The notes: generated by a model not told the origin, from the sequence alone. A stretch of DNA of 64,000 nucleotides from Methyloversatilis discipulorum (GCF_000527135.1 NZ_AZUP01000001.1:3435535-3499534), one strand, 5' to 3'; shown: positions 10,640 to 19,518, counted from the stretch's first letter. Numbers and translations are program-made.

Positions 10640-12508
10640 TTAAGCCGAAGCGACCTGCTCCTTCAGCTTGAACTGGATCAGCGTGCGCAGCTTGGCTGGC
10701 ATCACCGGCTTGAGCAGCAGGTGATGGCCGAGGTCCTTCGCCTCTTCCAGGCGCTCCGGTGTTGCGCTGCCGGTGACCAGGATGGCCGGAATGTCGACGC
10801 CGAAATGCCGGCGCACCGCCGCCACCACATCCGGCCCGACTTCGCCGTCGCGCAACTGGTAGTCGGCGATGATGAGGTCGGGCGGTGTGCCGCGTTCGGT
10901 CACGCTGTTCATCGCTTCCTCGTGCTTGCTGGCGATCAGCGTCTGCGCGCCCCAGCTGCCGAGCAGCGCGGCCATGCCATTGACGATGCTGGCCTCGTCG
11001 TCGATGACCAGGATGCAACGACCGCCGAGGTCGGCCTGGCTGCGCTCGGTGCGCACTGCGGTGGCGCGGACTACCGGGGCGCGGCCCATCGGTACGTCGA
11101 TGCGGAACACGGTGCCTCGACCGGGGCGCGACGCCAGGCTGACCGGATGCCCCAGCAGGGCCGACAATCTCTGCACGATGGACAGGCCGAGGCCCAGGCC
11201 CTTGCGCCGGTCGCGTTCGGCATTGGCCAGCTGCACGAACTCCTCGAAGATGCGGCTCTGGTCGTCCGGTGCGATGCCCATGCCGGTGTCCCACACCTCG
11301 AAACGCAGTCCGTTACGGCGCACGCGCGTGCTGACCAGCACGCCGCCCGCCGGCGTGTAGCGCATCGCGTTCGAAATGAGGTTGCGCAGGATGCGTTCGA
11401 GCAGCACCGGGTCGCTGCGCACCCAGGCGGCGCGCGAGCGGATGCGGAAGGCCAGGCCACGATCGAAGGCTTCCGGTTCGAAATCCATGCGCAGCCGGTC
11501 GAACAGGGCGCTGACCGACACATCGGTGATTTCCGGCTTCACCTTGCCGGCGTCGATCTTCGAAATGTCGAGCAGCTCGTTGAACAGTCCTTCCAGCGCC
11601 TCGACCGAACTGCTGATGCTGGTGACCAGATTCGCCACCTCCGGCTCGTGCGCCTTGGCCGACAGCGCGGCGGCGAACAGGCCCATCGCGTGCAGCGGCT
11701 GGCGCAGGTCGTGGCTGGCCGCGGCGAAGAACTGGCTCTTGGCGCGGCTGGCCTGGTCGGCGCGGTCACGTGCTTCCGACAGCTCGATGTTCTGTGACTC
11801 AAGGCGGCGACTGAGCACCTCGTTGGCATAACGGCTGCGCAGCGCACGCTCGATCAGTGCGTTGAAATTCTTGCCGACCCGCCACAGCGCGATCATCAGC
11901 ACGGACACGATGAAGGCTACCAGCAGGTCGTGTCGGCTGCCCTCCCAGATGTAGCGCGCGATCACCGGCAGCAGCGTGGCACCGAGGAAGGTGTAGTAGC
12001 TGGGCAGGTGCATCGAGGTCAGCGCGGCCGCGACGCCGCACACCGACACCAGCAGCGACATCAGCACGATCTGCTGTTCCGGCGCTTCCGGACTGAAGAA
12101 CAGCCACAGCGTCGAACTCCACAGCACGCCGGAAATGGCGGCGCCGATCAGCCAGTAGGTGCCCCAGCGCGGCGCGCTGGCGGCGTCCGGTGCGGCACGT
12201 CTGTACTGGCGCAGCAGCACCAGACGCGACACCTGGTTGGCCATCGACAGCACGAACCACAGTGCGACCGTCCATAGCGGGGCGGTGTCATATACCGTCC
12301 AGGCGACCAGCAGCGTGCCGAGGATCTGACCACCGAAGGCAGTGCCCAGGTTGGCGTACAGCATCTGGATCTGCGTTGCCACGACCTGACGGTCGAGCTG
12401 GGCCTGTTCGCCCGGCTCCAGCCGCGCCGCCGCGTCGCCGCGCTCGCGCGTCAGCGACTCGATGGTCGTGTCTTCGGGCAGCACGACCGGAGGCGTCATC
12501 TGGCTCAT
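10640..12508 (-). CDS. Membrane-bound hybrid sensor histidine kinase/receiver
   Basis: 622 residues. The N-terminal third has about five or six membrane segments between residues 45 and 195 with no large periplasmic loop, so it senses within or near the membrane. A coiled linker leads to the dimerisation helix with the phospho-acceptor His266 (ASHDLRQPLHA). The ATPase domain follows (NLISNAMRYTP, DTGMGIAP, KGLGLGLSIVQ). The C-terminal receiver has its Asp near 549 (LIIADYQLRDG). The ATG overlaps the stop codon of the upstream LuxR-type regulator as ATGA, so they are coupled. Such pairs in relatives control alcohol or methanol dehydrogenase genes, but the signal here cannot be read from sequence. 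Confidence 0.9.
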   Translation of the reverse strand: MSQMTPPVVLPEDTTIESLTRERGDAAARLEPGEQAQLDRQVVATQIQMLYANLGTAFGGQILGTLLVAWTVYDTAPLWTVALWFVLSMANQVSRLVLLRQYRRAAPDAASAPRWGTYWLIGAAISGVLWSSTLWLFFSPEAPEQQIVLMSLLVSVCGVAAALTSMHLPSYYTFLGATLLPVIARYIWEGSRHDLLVAFIVSVLMIALWRVGKNFNALIERALRSRYANEVLSRRLESQNIELSEARDRADQASRAKSQFFAAASHDLRQPLHAMGLFAAALSAKAHEPEVANLVTSISSSVEALEGLFNELLDISKIDAGKVKPEITDVSVSALFDRLRMDFEPEAFDRGLAFRIRSRAAWVRSDPVLLERILRNLISNAMRYTPAGGVLVSTRVRRNGLRFEVWDTGMGIAPDDQSRIFEEFVQLANAERDRRKGLGLGLSIVQRLSALLGHPVSLASRPGRGTVFRIDVPMGRAPVVRATAVRTERSQADLGGRCILVIDDEASIVNGMAALLGSWGAQTLIASKHEEAMNSVTERGTPPDLIIADYQLRDGEVGPDVVAAVRRHFGVDIPAILVTGSATPERLEEAKDLGHHLLLKPVMPAKLRTLIQFKLKEQVASA

Positions 12509-13179
12509 GGTGTCGAGCCCGGCGTTCCGAGCTTCAGTCCGATGCGGCTCGCAGCCAGCACCGCCTGCGTGCGGTTGCTGGCGCCAAGCGCCTTCAGGAT
12601 GGCGGTGATGTGCACCTTGACCGTGCCTTCGGCCAGATTCAGTTCGCGACAGATTTCCTTGTTCGGCTTGCCCTGCACCATCAGAGTCAGCACTTCCGCC
12701 TGACGCTCGGTCAGGCCGATGTCGGAAGCGGTCTGCGGTCGCCGTGGCGCCTCTTCCTGGCGCGGCGCACCGAGGCCCAGTTCGCCGACGATGGCCTGGC
12801 GCGGCACGTAGACGCCGCCGGACAGCACCAGGCGCAGCGCGCCGAGCAGTACTTCGTTGGTGCTCGATTTCGGAATGAAGCCCATCGCGCCCTCGTCGAG
12901 CGCCGCCAGAACCGTGTCCGAATCGTCGAAACCCGACAGTACGACGATGGGCAGCGCCGGATGTGCGCCGCGGAAGGTCTGCAGCGCGCTCATGCCGCGG
13001 CAGCCCGGCAGCGTCAGATCGAGCAGGGCGAGGTCGAGATCGGGGTGCTCGTCGGCCAGCCGCAGACCGCCTTCGCAATCTGGCGCGTCGTACAGACGGA
13101 TGTCGGCCGCAAGGCCCGGCAGCACGTGGCGCAGCGCTTCGCGTATCAGCGGGTGATCGTCAACGATCAGTATCTTCAT
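12505..13179 (-). CDS. LuxR/FixJ-family response regulator
   Basis: 224 residues: a receiver domain (VDDHP at 6-10, phospho-acceptor Asp54 in LLDLTLPG, Lys in PKSS) joined to a NarL-type helix-turn-helix (LTERQAEVLTLMVQGKPNKEI, then AEGTVKVHITAIL). It is a DNA-binding transcription factor, and its partner is almost certainly the hybrid kinase whose start overlaps this stop codon. The gene faces away from a second LuxR-type regulator across a 224-base gap that contains an AT-rich stretch near 13270-13290, the likely promoter region for both directions. Confidence 0.92.
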   Translation of the reverse strand: MKILIVDDHPLIREALRHVLPGLAADIRLYDAPDCEGGLRLADEHPDLDLALLDLTLPGCRGMSALQTFRGAHPALPIVVLSGFDDSDTVLAALDEGAMGFIPKSSTNEVLLGALRLVLSGGVYVPRQAIVGELGLGAPRQEEAPRRPQTASDIGLTERQAEVLTLMVQGKPNKEICRELNLAEGTVKVHITAILKALGASNRTQAVLAASRIGLKLGTPGSTP

Positions 13180-13403
13180 GGGTGTCCGGGGCCATCACAT
13201 CGTCAGCGCCTGAAAGTGCTTCGCGCATCGGAGACGTCAATGATGGCGGAAAGTAGCGCAACTCGGGATCTGTATTATTACTTTAGTCGTAGTCCGCTTG
13301 GATGAACTGCACCGCGACGGTGCGCAATTACACTCAGGCAGCCCGCCGCTGGCTCACACCGTGCCGAGGCGGAGCACATCGACACGTCATCGGGAGGTGC
13401 TGT

Positions 13404-14057
13404 TTGGGCTGTCTGCTCATCGTCGAAGATCATGCGCTGGTGCGCGAAGGCATGGCCCAGACGCTGGCGCGGCTGGGTGCGGAGTGGTGCGTGATCGAGG
13501 CGTCCGACGCGGCGCAGGCGCTGGCCGTGATCGACGGCGGTGCCGAGGTCGATCTGGTGCTGACCGACCTGATGCTGCCCGGCATGAACGGCTTTTCTCT
13601 GCTCGCCACGCTGCGCGAACGCGATCCGTCGCTGCCGGTGGTGGTGGTGTCCGCGCTGAGCGACAAGGCGACGGTGTCGCGTGCGATGCGCCAGGGCGCG
13701 TCGGGCTTCGTGTCGAAAGGCGATTCGGGCGACCAGCTGGTACAGGCGGTCCGCCTGGTACTCGACGGCGGCCTCTATACCCCGCCCGAGCGTCGCCCGC
13801 CCAACGCGCGGGCCGGGCGCACGTCGGCGACGATACGCCCGAGTCCGGCCGACGACTACGGTCTGACACAGGCGCAGACGCGGGTGCTGCACCTGCTGGC
13901 CGAGGGGCGTTCCAATCGCGAGATCGCCGAGTCGCTCGGCCTGGCCGAAGGTACGGTCAAGGTGCACGTGACGCGCATCTTCAAGGCGATGAAGGTGACG
14001 TCTCGTGCGCAGGTACTGATCGCGCTGGCACAGCGCGGTACGCGCCGCGAGAACTGA
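13404..14057 (+). CDS. Second LuxR/FixJ-family response regulator, divergent
   Basis: About 217 residues from a TTG start, which is preceded by GGGAGG with six bases between. An upstream in-frame ATG at 13302 would add 34 residues that do not look like a receiver domain. The receiver has ED in LLIVEDHA, the phospho-acceptor Asp55 in LTDLMLPGM and SKGDS around the conserved Lys. The helix-turn-helix (LTQAQTRVLHLLAEGRSNREI, AEGTVKVHVTRIF) is NarL-type. No kinase gene adjoins it on this strand, so it is probably phosphorylated by the neighbouring hybrid kinase or regulates that operon. It is similar in layout to, but clearly diverged from, the minus-strand regulator. Confidence 0.88.
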   Translation: MGCLLIVEDHALVREGMAQTLARLGAEWCVIEASDAAQALAVIDGGAEVDLVLTDLMLPGMNGFSLLATLRERDPSLPVVVVSALSDKATVSRAMRQGASGFVSKGDSGDQLVQAVRLVLDGGLYTPPERRPPNARAGRTSATIRPSPADDYGLTQAQTRVLHLLAEGRSNREIAESLGLAEGTVKVHVTRIFKAMKVTSRAQVLIALAQRGTRREN

Positions 14058-14096
14058 GCGCGGGCCGCACGCAGGGCGCGTCCCGCAGCGACCGGT

Positions 14097-14804
14097 TCAG
14101 TGTGTGGTGGTGCTGCCCATCGTCGCTTCGACGCTGCTCCGTGACTGGGCCGGCAGCGCATGTTCCATCGCGTCCTCGGCGTCGATATCCACTTCTTCGT
14201 GGTCGATGCGCAGGATGTCCAGCACCGGTGCGGCGACACGGCGACAGGCGTTGGCCAGCGGCGACGGCAGGCTGTCCGGGATGCGCTTCTGCAGCAGCTG
14301 CTTCGACGACGAGATCGCGAACACCGGTTCCAGGATGCGAGTGCGGTACTGACCGAGCTGGCTTTCGATCAGCTTGTCGGCCGCTTCGCGCGCCCACGGA
14401 TTGGTCGGCCACTGGGTCGGGATGGCCAGTGCGCGCGGGAAGGTTTCCAGATCCTGCTGCACGGTGCGGATGTCCTCGTGCGAGTCGCGGAAGGGCAGCA
14501 GCACCAGATGGGCGAGTCCGTACAGGTGGCGGTCCATTTCGCTGCGGTTGGCGCCGCCGTCGATCACGCCTATCCACTTGTTCAGGCCGCGTATCTTGTC
14601 CACCACCTTGGCCAGCGCATCGCGCGAACGCGCGTCGGCGGTCAGATAGCGGCGGCCTTCCGGGTCCAGCGGCTCGCGACCGATGTCGGTCAGCACGCAG
14701 ACCGAGCGCTGGTTCAGCAGCCCCAGACCCTGACACAGCATGTGTGAAAGCGTGGTCTTGCCGGTGCCGCCCTTGTTGCCGATCACGCAGATGATTTCAG
14801 CCAT
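14097..14804 (-). CDS. Orphan ParA/MinD-like ATPase
   Basis: 235 residues. The deviant Walker A GNKGGTGKTT (9-18) with the second, signature lysine defines the ParA/MinD family, whose members form ATP-dependent sandwich dimers to position DNA or protein cargo. The Walker A' region reads VCVLTDIGRE and a Walker B-like VIDGG follows (residues ~78). No ParB gene or parS-like site is visible nearby, so this is not an ordinary chromosome-partition pair. The C-terminal ~40 residues are acidic (EEVDIDAEDAMEHA), then polar. The ATG has GGAGA upstream. It begins 36 bases after the membrane methyltransferase gene and may share its transcript. The cargo is unknown. Confidence 0.8.
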   Translation of the reverse strand: MAEIICVIGNKGGTGKTTLSHMLCQGLGLLNQRSVCVLTDIGREPLDPEGRRYLTADARSRDALAKVVDKIRGLNKWIGVIDGGANRSEMDRHLYGLAHLVLLPFRDSHEDIRTVQQDLETFPRALAIPTQWPTNPWAREAADKLIESQLGQYRTRILEPVFAISSSKQLLQKRIPDSLPSPLANACRRVAAPVLDILRIDHEEVDIDAEDAMEHALPAQSRSSVEATMGSTTTH

Positions 14805-14839
14805 TTCGTGTTCTCCACCTACCGGGGTTCGAGCAACGA

Positions 14840-15664
14840 TTATTCCGCGATCAGGCGTGCGCCATCGGCGGGAACTGCAGTCGAAACCGGTTCCATTTCC
14901 GCGACCGGGCGGCCATTCTTGCCGCGTCGTCCGGCAAATGTGTACACATATAGCGCACGCGCGGCCGGATCGCCGTCGATGACGCGGTCGGCCGCCATGC
15001 CGGGAATTTCGAAGCTGTTGGCAATCAGCTGCCCATCCGCCTTCATTTCCAGCGCCGCCTTGCGACCCAGCCGAGGCATAGGCACCGGCGACAGGAAGGC
15101 ATAGACGATATCGAACTGCCCGAGCGGCACCGACCACAGGTCGTCGCGCCGTATCGTCACATTGGGCAGATGGCGGTTGCGCCAGCGGGCGATCAGCCAG
15201 GGCAGCGGCGCGTTCTCGACGCCGGTGAAATGGCAGTCGGGCCGCGACATGGCGAGCCGGCGCAGCAGTTCGCCGGTACCGCAGCCGAGGTCGACCAGGT
15301 GGATGGCGCGCTCCTGCGGCAGCGCCTGCAGCAGCGCGCGGGCGGTCGCCTGGTTGGTCAGGAACAGCGGCACCCGGCTGCGGAAGGTGGACCAGAACAC
15401 CGCCGACAGCAGCAGGAAGGCGAACAGATACCAGGCCGGTGCGATGTCCAGCATGCGGGCGCCGACCACCAGCGGCGAGAACAGCAGGTGGATCACCACC
15501 CACCAGCGCGGTGCCTTCAGGGTCAGCGCGAAGGCGGCCGCGATGCCCGCCTGCATGACGACGATGGCGCCGATGCCGGCTGGTGGCGTTACCGTGTAGC
15601 GTAGCGCGAACACGGCAACGATCCAGGACACGAGCTGTATGGCGAGGGCGCGGAACAGGTGCAT
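14840..15664 (-). CDS. Membrane-anchored class I SAM-dependent methyltransferase
   Basis: About 274 residues. Roughly the first 105 residues contain three or four hydrophobic segments (ALAIQLVSWIVAVFAL, GIGAIVVMQAGIAAAFAL, WWVVIHLLFSPLVVGA, WYLFAFLLLSAVFW). A class I methyltransferase follows with the SAM loop LVDLGCGTGELLRRL and an acidic residue ending the next strand (GVEN). The substrate is unknown; lipids or quinone-like membrane molecules would be natural given the anchor. An ATG start at 15664 gives MHLFRALA; a longer frame from 15754 adds a basic, family-unlike leader. It lies between the YkgJ-type gene and the ParA-like gene, all minus strand. Confidence 0.7.
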   Translation of the reverse strand: MHLFRALAIQLVSWIVAVFALRYTVTPPAGIGAIVVMQAGIAAAFALTLKAPRWWVVIHLLFSPLVVGARMLDIAPAWYLFAFLLLSAVFWSTFRSRVPLFLTNQATARALLQALPQERAIHLVDLGCGTGELLRRLAMSRPDCHFTGVENAPLPWLIARWRNRHLPNVTIRRDDLWSVPLGQFDIVYAFLSPVPMPRLGRKAALEMKADGQLIANSFEIPGMAADRVIDGDPAARALYVYTFAGRRGKNGRPVAEMEPVSTAVPADGARLIAE

Positions 15665-15769
15665 AGCGAGGCCGCCGTGCGGGAAGTCGATGCCCTTACA
15701 GTAGCCGAGACGCGGCGGGCGCAGCCAACGATTAGCGCGCGCAATGACCCGCATTCCCGCGATTTGGCG

Positions 15770-16036
15770 TCAGCTGCGGGTGGCTTCTTCCAGCTTCTGC
15801 AGCCAGTGCAGCGCGTGCACGCGGTCGCCTCCGCACATCTCCGCCGACGCCTGCAGCCCGCCGCAGCAGGCCGGGCGCTCGGGCGAACCGAAGATGGCGC
15901 AGCGCAGGTCTTCGGTCAGCTGCACGCAGCGCACGCCGGCCGGCTTGCCGTCCGGCATTCCGGGGATGGGGCTGGAGATCGACGGCGCGATGCAGCAGGC
16001 GCCACAGCCGTCCCGGCACCGCAGCACCTCAGTCAT
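15770..16036 (-). CDS. YkgJ-family cysteine-cluster protein
   Basis: 88 residues with the pattern [22 protein letters not shown] and MCGGD, which matches the YkgJ/UPF0153 cluster thought to bind zinc or an Fe-S cluster. No enzymatic role is established for these small members. The start codon overlaps the mutY stop by eight bases, so the two genes are translationally coupled, a common arrangement in betaproteobacteria. Confidence 0.85.
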   Translation of the reverse strand: MTEVLRCRDGCGACCIAPSISSPIPGMPDGKPAGVRCVQLTEDLRCAIFGSPERPACCGGLQASAEMCGGDRVHALHWLQKLEEATRS

Positions 16037-17105
16037 CGAGCGCCTCCAGCAGGCGGCGCACCGGCGCCGGCAAAGCCGCAGAGGTAGCGTCGGCGCGTGG
16101 CTGCCAGTGCAGCGACGAGTCCGCGACGAAGGCGCTGCGCGCGTCGGCCTCGACGCGCAGTGGGACCAGATGCAGTTCGAAGTGGGTGAAGCCGTGGATC
16201 ACCGGCGCCATCGTCTGCACCGCGCGTCCGGCGATGCCGTGCGACGCCAGCCATTGCGCCGCTTCGTTCAGCGCTTCGGGCAAGGTCTGCGCAGCCAGTT
16301 CGGGCAGGCTGAGCAGGCCGCCCCAGATGCCGTGTCCGGGCCGGCGTTCGAGCAGCACCGCGTCCGGTGTCGTCACCAGCAGCGCGTGGCGCAGTCGCTG
16401 CGGACGCAGCTTCGCCGGGCGCGGCGACGGCAGTTCGCGTTGTCGGCCCTGCAGGCGCGCTTCGCAGCGCGCCGCGACCGGACAGGCCTCGCAGCGCGGC
16501 CGGTTGCGCGTGCATACGGTGGCACCCAGATCCATCAGCGCCTGCGTATAGACTCCGCCGTCGCGCGTCGGCATCAGCGCGTGCGCCAGTCCCCACATGC
16601 GCTGTTCGACTGCACGCGTGCCGGGGAAACCGTCGATGCCGAAGACGCGGGCGAATACGCGCTTCACGTTGCCGTCGAGTATCGGTGCGTGCGCGCCGAA
16701 GCAGAAGGTGGCAATGGCCGAGGCGGTCGAGCGGCCGATGCCGGGCAGGCTTTCGATGTCCTCGACGGTGGTGGGAAAGCGGCCGCCGAAGCGCGTCATC
16801 ACCTCGCGCGCGGCGCGGTGCAGGTTGCGCGCGCGGGCGTAGTAGCCGAGGCCGCTCCAGTGCTCCATCACCGTCGCTTCGTCGGCGGCCGCCAGTGCGG
16901 CCAGCGTCGGAAAGCGCTGCATGAAGCGGCCGTAGTAGCCGATCACCGTCTGCACCTGTGTCTGCTGCAGCATGATTTCCGACACCCAGACGCCGTAGGC
17001 GTCGCCGGTCTGCCAGGGCAGGTCGTGCCGGCCGTGCAGGCGCTGCCAGCGCACCAGCGTGGCAGCGAAATCGTCGCTGACGGCTACCTCTGAGGGAGTA
17101 TTCAT
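16029..17105 (-). CDS. mutY: A/G-specific adenine DNA glycosylase MutY
   Basis: 358 residues, the usual length. MutY removes adenine mispaired with 8-oxoguanine. The catalytic Glu region [11 protein letters not shown], the helix-hairpin-helix [12 protein letters not shown], the catalytic Asp in ILDGNVKRV and the [4Fe-4S] cysteines C198-x6-C205-x2-C208-x5-C214 are all present. The C-terminal NUDIX-like domain that reads 8-oxoG spans about 230-350. The ATG giving MNTPSEV fits the family; in-frame sequence upstream is unlike MutY. It is divergent from a flavin reductase gene across ~140 bases. Confidence 0.95.
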   Translation of the reverse strand: MNTPSEVAVSDDFAATLVRWQRLHGRHDLPWQTGDAYGVWVSEIMLQQTQVQTVIGYYGRFMQRFPTLAALAAADEATVMEHWSGLGYYARARNLHRAAREVMTRFGGRFPTTVEDIESLPGIGRSTASAIATFCFGAHAPILDGNVKRVFARVFGIDGFPGTRAVEQRMWGLAHALMPTRDGGVYTQALMDLGATVCTRNRPRCEACPVAARCEARLQGRQRELPSPRPAKLRPQRLRHALLVTTPDAVLLERRPGHGIWGGLLSLPELAAQTLPEALNEAAQWLASHGIAGRAVQTMAPVIHGFTHFELHLVPLRVEADARSAFVADSSLHWQPRADATSAALPAPVRRLLEALDD

Positions 17106-17244
17106 GGGCGCGGATTGTAGGCCGTGATGCAAAAGCGGCGATAATCCGTGCTCACTTGCATGCAGCCCGCCCGATGAATCTTCCCGCCGTCCCCGTCCCG
17201 CGCCGTCCGGTGCCCGTCTCCGTTCGTCCGCATGGAGCGGTGCG

Positions 17245-17733
17245 ATGAGCAATCCCGCGCACGACAGCCGTGCCTTCCGCGATGCGCTGGGCCTGTTCGC
17301 GACCGGCATCACGGTGGTTACCACGCGCGCGCCGGGCGGCGAAGCGGTAGGCCTGACCGTCAATTCCTTCAACTCGGTGTCGCTCGATCCGCCGCTGGTG
17401 CTGTGGAGCCTGTCGCTCGGTTCGCCGAGCGAGGCGGCGTTCCGCGCCTGCTCGCACTACGCGGTGCATGTGCTGGGCGAAAGCCAGCAGGCGCTGTCGC
17501 GTCAGTTCGCCAGCAGCCGCGAACAGCGCTTCGCCGGTGTACAGACGACCGACGGCCTTGGCGGCGCACCGCTGATCGAAGGCTGCCTGGCGCGCTTCGA
17601 ATGCCGCAACGACATCCAGTACGCCGGCGGTGACCACCTCATCTTCGTCGGTCGCGTCGAGCGCTTCGAGCGCAGCGCGGGCGATCCGCTGCTGTATTTC
17701 GGTGGCGGCTACCGCGGCATCCGCCAGCCCTGA
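17245..17733 (+). CDS. Flavin reductase-family (FMN-binding split barrel) protein
   Basis: 162 residues with the split-barrel pattern of NAD(P)H:flavin reductases: FRDALGLFATGITVVTT near the N-terminus, GLTVNSFNSVSLDPPLVLWSL, a central FAVHVLG-like strand (YAVHVLGES) and the C-terminal HLIFVGRVERF...LLYFGGGYR. Such proteins supply reduced flavin to monooxygenases or act alone. No oxygenase gene adjoins it, so the partner is unknown. Its TGA and the stop of the opposite DUF481 gene abut as TGATCA with no gap. Confidence 0.85.
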   Translation: MSNPAHDSRAFRDALGLFATGITVVTTRAPGGEAVGLTVNSFNSVSLDPPLVLWSLSLGSPSEAAFRACSHYAVHVLGESQQALSRQFASSREQRFAGVQTTDGLGGAPLIEGCLARFECRNDIQYAGGDHLIFVGRVERFERSAGDPLLYFGGGYRGIRQP

Positions 17734-18762
17734 TCACCAGACGTAGCCCAGACCCAGCAGCAGCGTCGAGTCGGTCGCTTTGCGGCCGGGCGCCGGCGTG
17801 CGTTCCCAGTCGGCGTTGAGCTGGGCCGAGGCGGTGATGCCACCGGCGATCGGCAGGCGCACGCCGGTCTTGGTCCGGATGGTCAGGAAGTCGTCGTCGG
17901 ACAGGCTCCAGAAGCCGTCCTGGTCGTGGAACAGTTCGGCCCGCCGGTCGAACACCCAGTGCGAGGCGCGCACGCCCCAGCCGGCGGCCGGATAGTCCTC
18001 GTCCATGCCGACGTCGCGATCGAGATTGACGTGGTCTAGACCAGCACGCAGCGACAGCCTCGTCGTGTCGTCGTTGTACAGCTGCCAGCCGTAACCGGCA
18101 CCGGTCGTCGTCCGCAGCTGGATGTCCTTGAACTTGTCCTGTTCCAGCGACAGGCGAGCGTAGATGAAGTTGTCGTCATCGACGAAGTGGTCATAGTTGC
18201 CGTCGAACAGCCACTGCTGCGCGGTCCGCACGCCGCGGTCCTTGCGCCGGTCCACCTTCATGCCCAGTCCCCAGGCGTAGCCCTTGGCCCGCGCATTCAG
18301 GCCGGCGTCACCATACACCCGGTCGTTCTCTGAATTGCCGCGCACCATGGCCGCCGACAGGTTCACCCGGCCGTTGTAGCTCACGCCGTTGCCCGACTGT
18401 TCCGGCGTCGGATTGATGTAGGCGATGTCGTCGCGTGCCACCGGCGCGCTGCCGGTGGCGCTCGACACCTCGACCTTGTCCGGCGTGCTCGGTGACAGCT
18501 GGGCCTTGTTGAGCAGGTCGCCGTCGCGCGTCATCACGGTGAGCGCTTCGTCAGTGCGCACGCTGGTGACCTGGTCCCAGCGCAGCTTCACCTCTCCGGC
18601 ATATTCGGTGGCGATGATCAGTTCGTTGTCCGCCTTGCTGACGATGCGTCCGCTCAGGCGGTCACCGTTGGCGAGCAGCACCTCGTCGGCGCTGGCGGAG
18701 GTGGCGCCGAGCAGCGCCGGAATCAGGATGGAAAGGCAGTGCGGCAGGCGGCGCAATCGCAT
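17734..18762 (-). CDS. DUF481-family outer-membrane beta-barrel protein (YdiY-like)
   Basis: 342 residues with a Sec signal peptide ending SASA near residue 25. The N-terminal part (DEVLLANGDRLSGRIV, then ELIIATEYAGEVKLRWDQV) is a small beta domain often fused to DUF481. From about residue 125 alternating strands (GRVNLSAAMVRGNSENDRV, GAGYGWQLYND) end in LLLGLGYVW with the terminal aromatic typical of outer-membrane barrels. The function of the family is not established. It is convergent with the flavin reductase gene and lies downstream of the tRNA-Gly gene on the same strand. Confidence 0.82.
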   Translation of the reverse strand: MRLRRLPHCLSILIPALLGATSASADEVLLANGDRLSGRIVSKADNELIIATEYAGEVKLRWDQVTSVRTDEALTVMTRDGDLLNKAQLSPSTPDKVEVSSATGSAPVARDDIAYINPTPEQSGNGVSYNGRVNLSAAMVRGNSENDRVYGDAGLNARAKGYAWGLGMKVDRRKDRGVRTAQQWLFDGNYDHFVDDDNFIYARLSLEQDKFKDIQLRTTTGAGYGWQLYNDDTTRLSLRAGLDHVNLDRDVGMDEDYPAAGWGVRASHWVFDRRAELFHDQDGFWSLSDDDFLTIRTKTGVRLPIAGGITASAQLNADWERTPAPGRKATDSTLLLGLGYVW

Positions 18763-18950
18763 GGTGGGTTCTCCCGGATTGTGTGGCGTGCATGCCGGCG
18801 AACGGCGTCGGCCGGCGGCGATGGATGGATCAGGCGATCCGTTACAGCGGGGGTGTTACGAGGGGGTGCGGTTCAACAGGCAAGCCAGTCTAGCGGCGCA
18901 ACTGCCATACGGCTGTAGGAGAAGGGGAAGCGGGGATCGCAGAGGTGGGG

Positions 18951-19024
18951 TGGAGCGGGTGAAGGGAATCGAACCCTCGTCTTAAGCTTGGGAAGCTTCA
19001 GCTCTGCCATTGAGCTACACCCGC
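18951..19024 (-). tRNA. glyU: tRNA-Gly (anticodon CCC)
   Basis: A 74-base cloverleaf read on the minus strand: acceptor GCGGGTG/CACCCGC, D arm GCTC-AATGGCA-GAGC, anticodon loop TTCCCAA giving anticodon CCC with A37, T arm GAGGG-TTCGATT-CCCTT and an encoded CCA. It closely resembles E. coli glyU. CCC is preferred over TCC because TCC would place C at position 37. The outermost anticodon-stem pair would be G27-A43, a mismatch. Reads GGG codons. Confidence 0.93.
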
Positions 19025-19077
19025 ATCGCTGCTCCGGCAGGTGCCGGAGCGCTGCGGATTGTACGCCGGATGCGTGT

Positions 19078-19518
19078 CTACTTCACCTCGATGGTCGCTC
19101 GCATGCCTGCTTCGGCCTGCGAGCGCTTCGACATTACGTCGTCGAACTTGCCGGTGCGTATCGGCAGGAACCACCACTCGACGCTGTGACCGGGTGCCAC
19201 CTCGATGCGCCGGATCGGACCGTAGATTTCGGCCACCACCTTGCCGGCGGCGTCCTTGGCGACGACCTTGCGGGTGTAGACGGCATCGGCCAGACCATTC
19301 GAGCCGAAGTAATAGGGCTCGCTGCCGGTGTTCTCGATGCGCATGGCGTAGAGGCGGCCGGTTTCGAGCGTCAGCGTGTCCGGCGTGAAGCGGTGCTGGC
19401 CCTTGTCGATGCCCATCTGGATGGTGACGTTCGTCGCTTCCTGCTTGCCCAGATCGCCGGCGGCAAGGGCGGCAAGCGGCGACAGGAAAAGTACGGCGGC
19501 GATGCAGTATCGGTTCAT
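19078..19518 (-). CDS. Periplasmic cupredoxin-like protein
   Basis: 146 residues with a signal peptide (MNRYCIAAVLFLSPLAALAA, cleavage near residue 20). The mature part has a cupredoxin-like layout: HRFTPDTLTLETGRLYAMRIEN, then GSEPYYFGSN, then VAPGHSVEWWFLPIRTGKFDDVMSK and a final TIEVK strand. The type 1 copper Cys is missing and only scattered His and Met could bind metal, so it is unlikely to be a blue copper protein. It is about 100 bases downstream of the FecA-like receptor on the same strand, which suggests a shared role in metal handling. Assignment to the fold is from pattern only. Confidence 0.65.
   Translation of the reverse strand: MNRYCIAAVLFLSPLAALAAGDLGKQEATNVTIQMGIDKGQHRFTPDTLTLETGRLYAMRIENTGSEPYYFGSNGLADAVYTRKVVAKDAAGKVVAEIYGPIRRIEVAPGHSVEWWFLPIRTGKFDDVMSKRSQAEAGMRATIEVK

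Noticed and set aside
18951..19024. Integration site of a mobile element at tRNA-Gly
   Set aside because: No integrase gene, direct repeat of the tRNA 3' end or foreign-looking segment is visible beside it.
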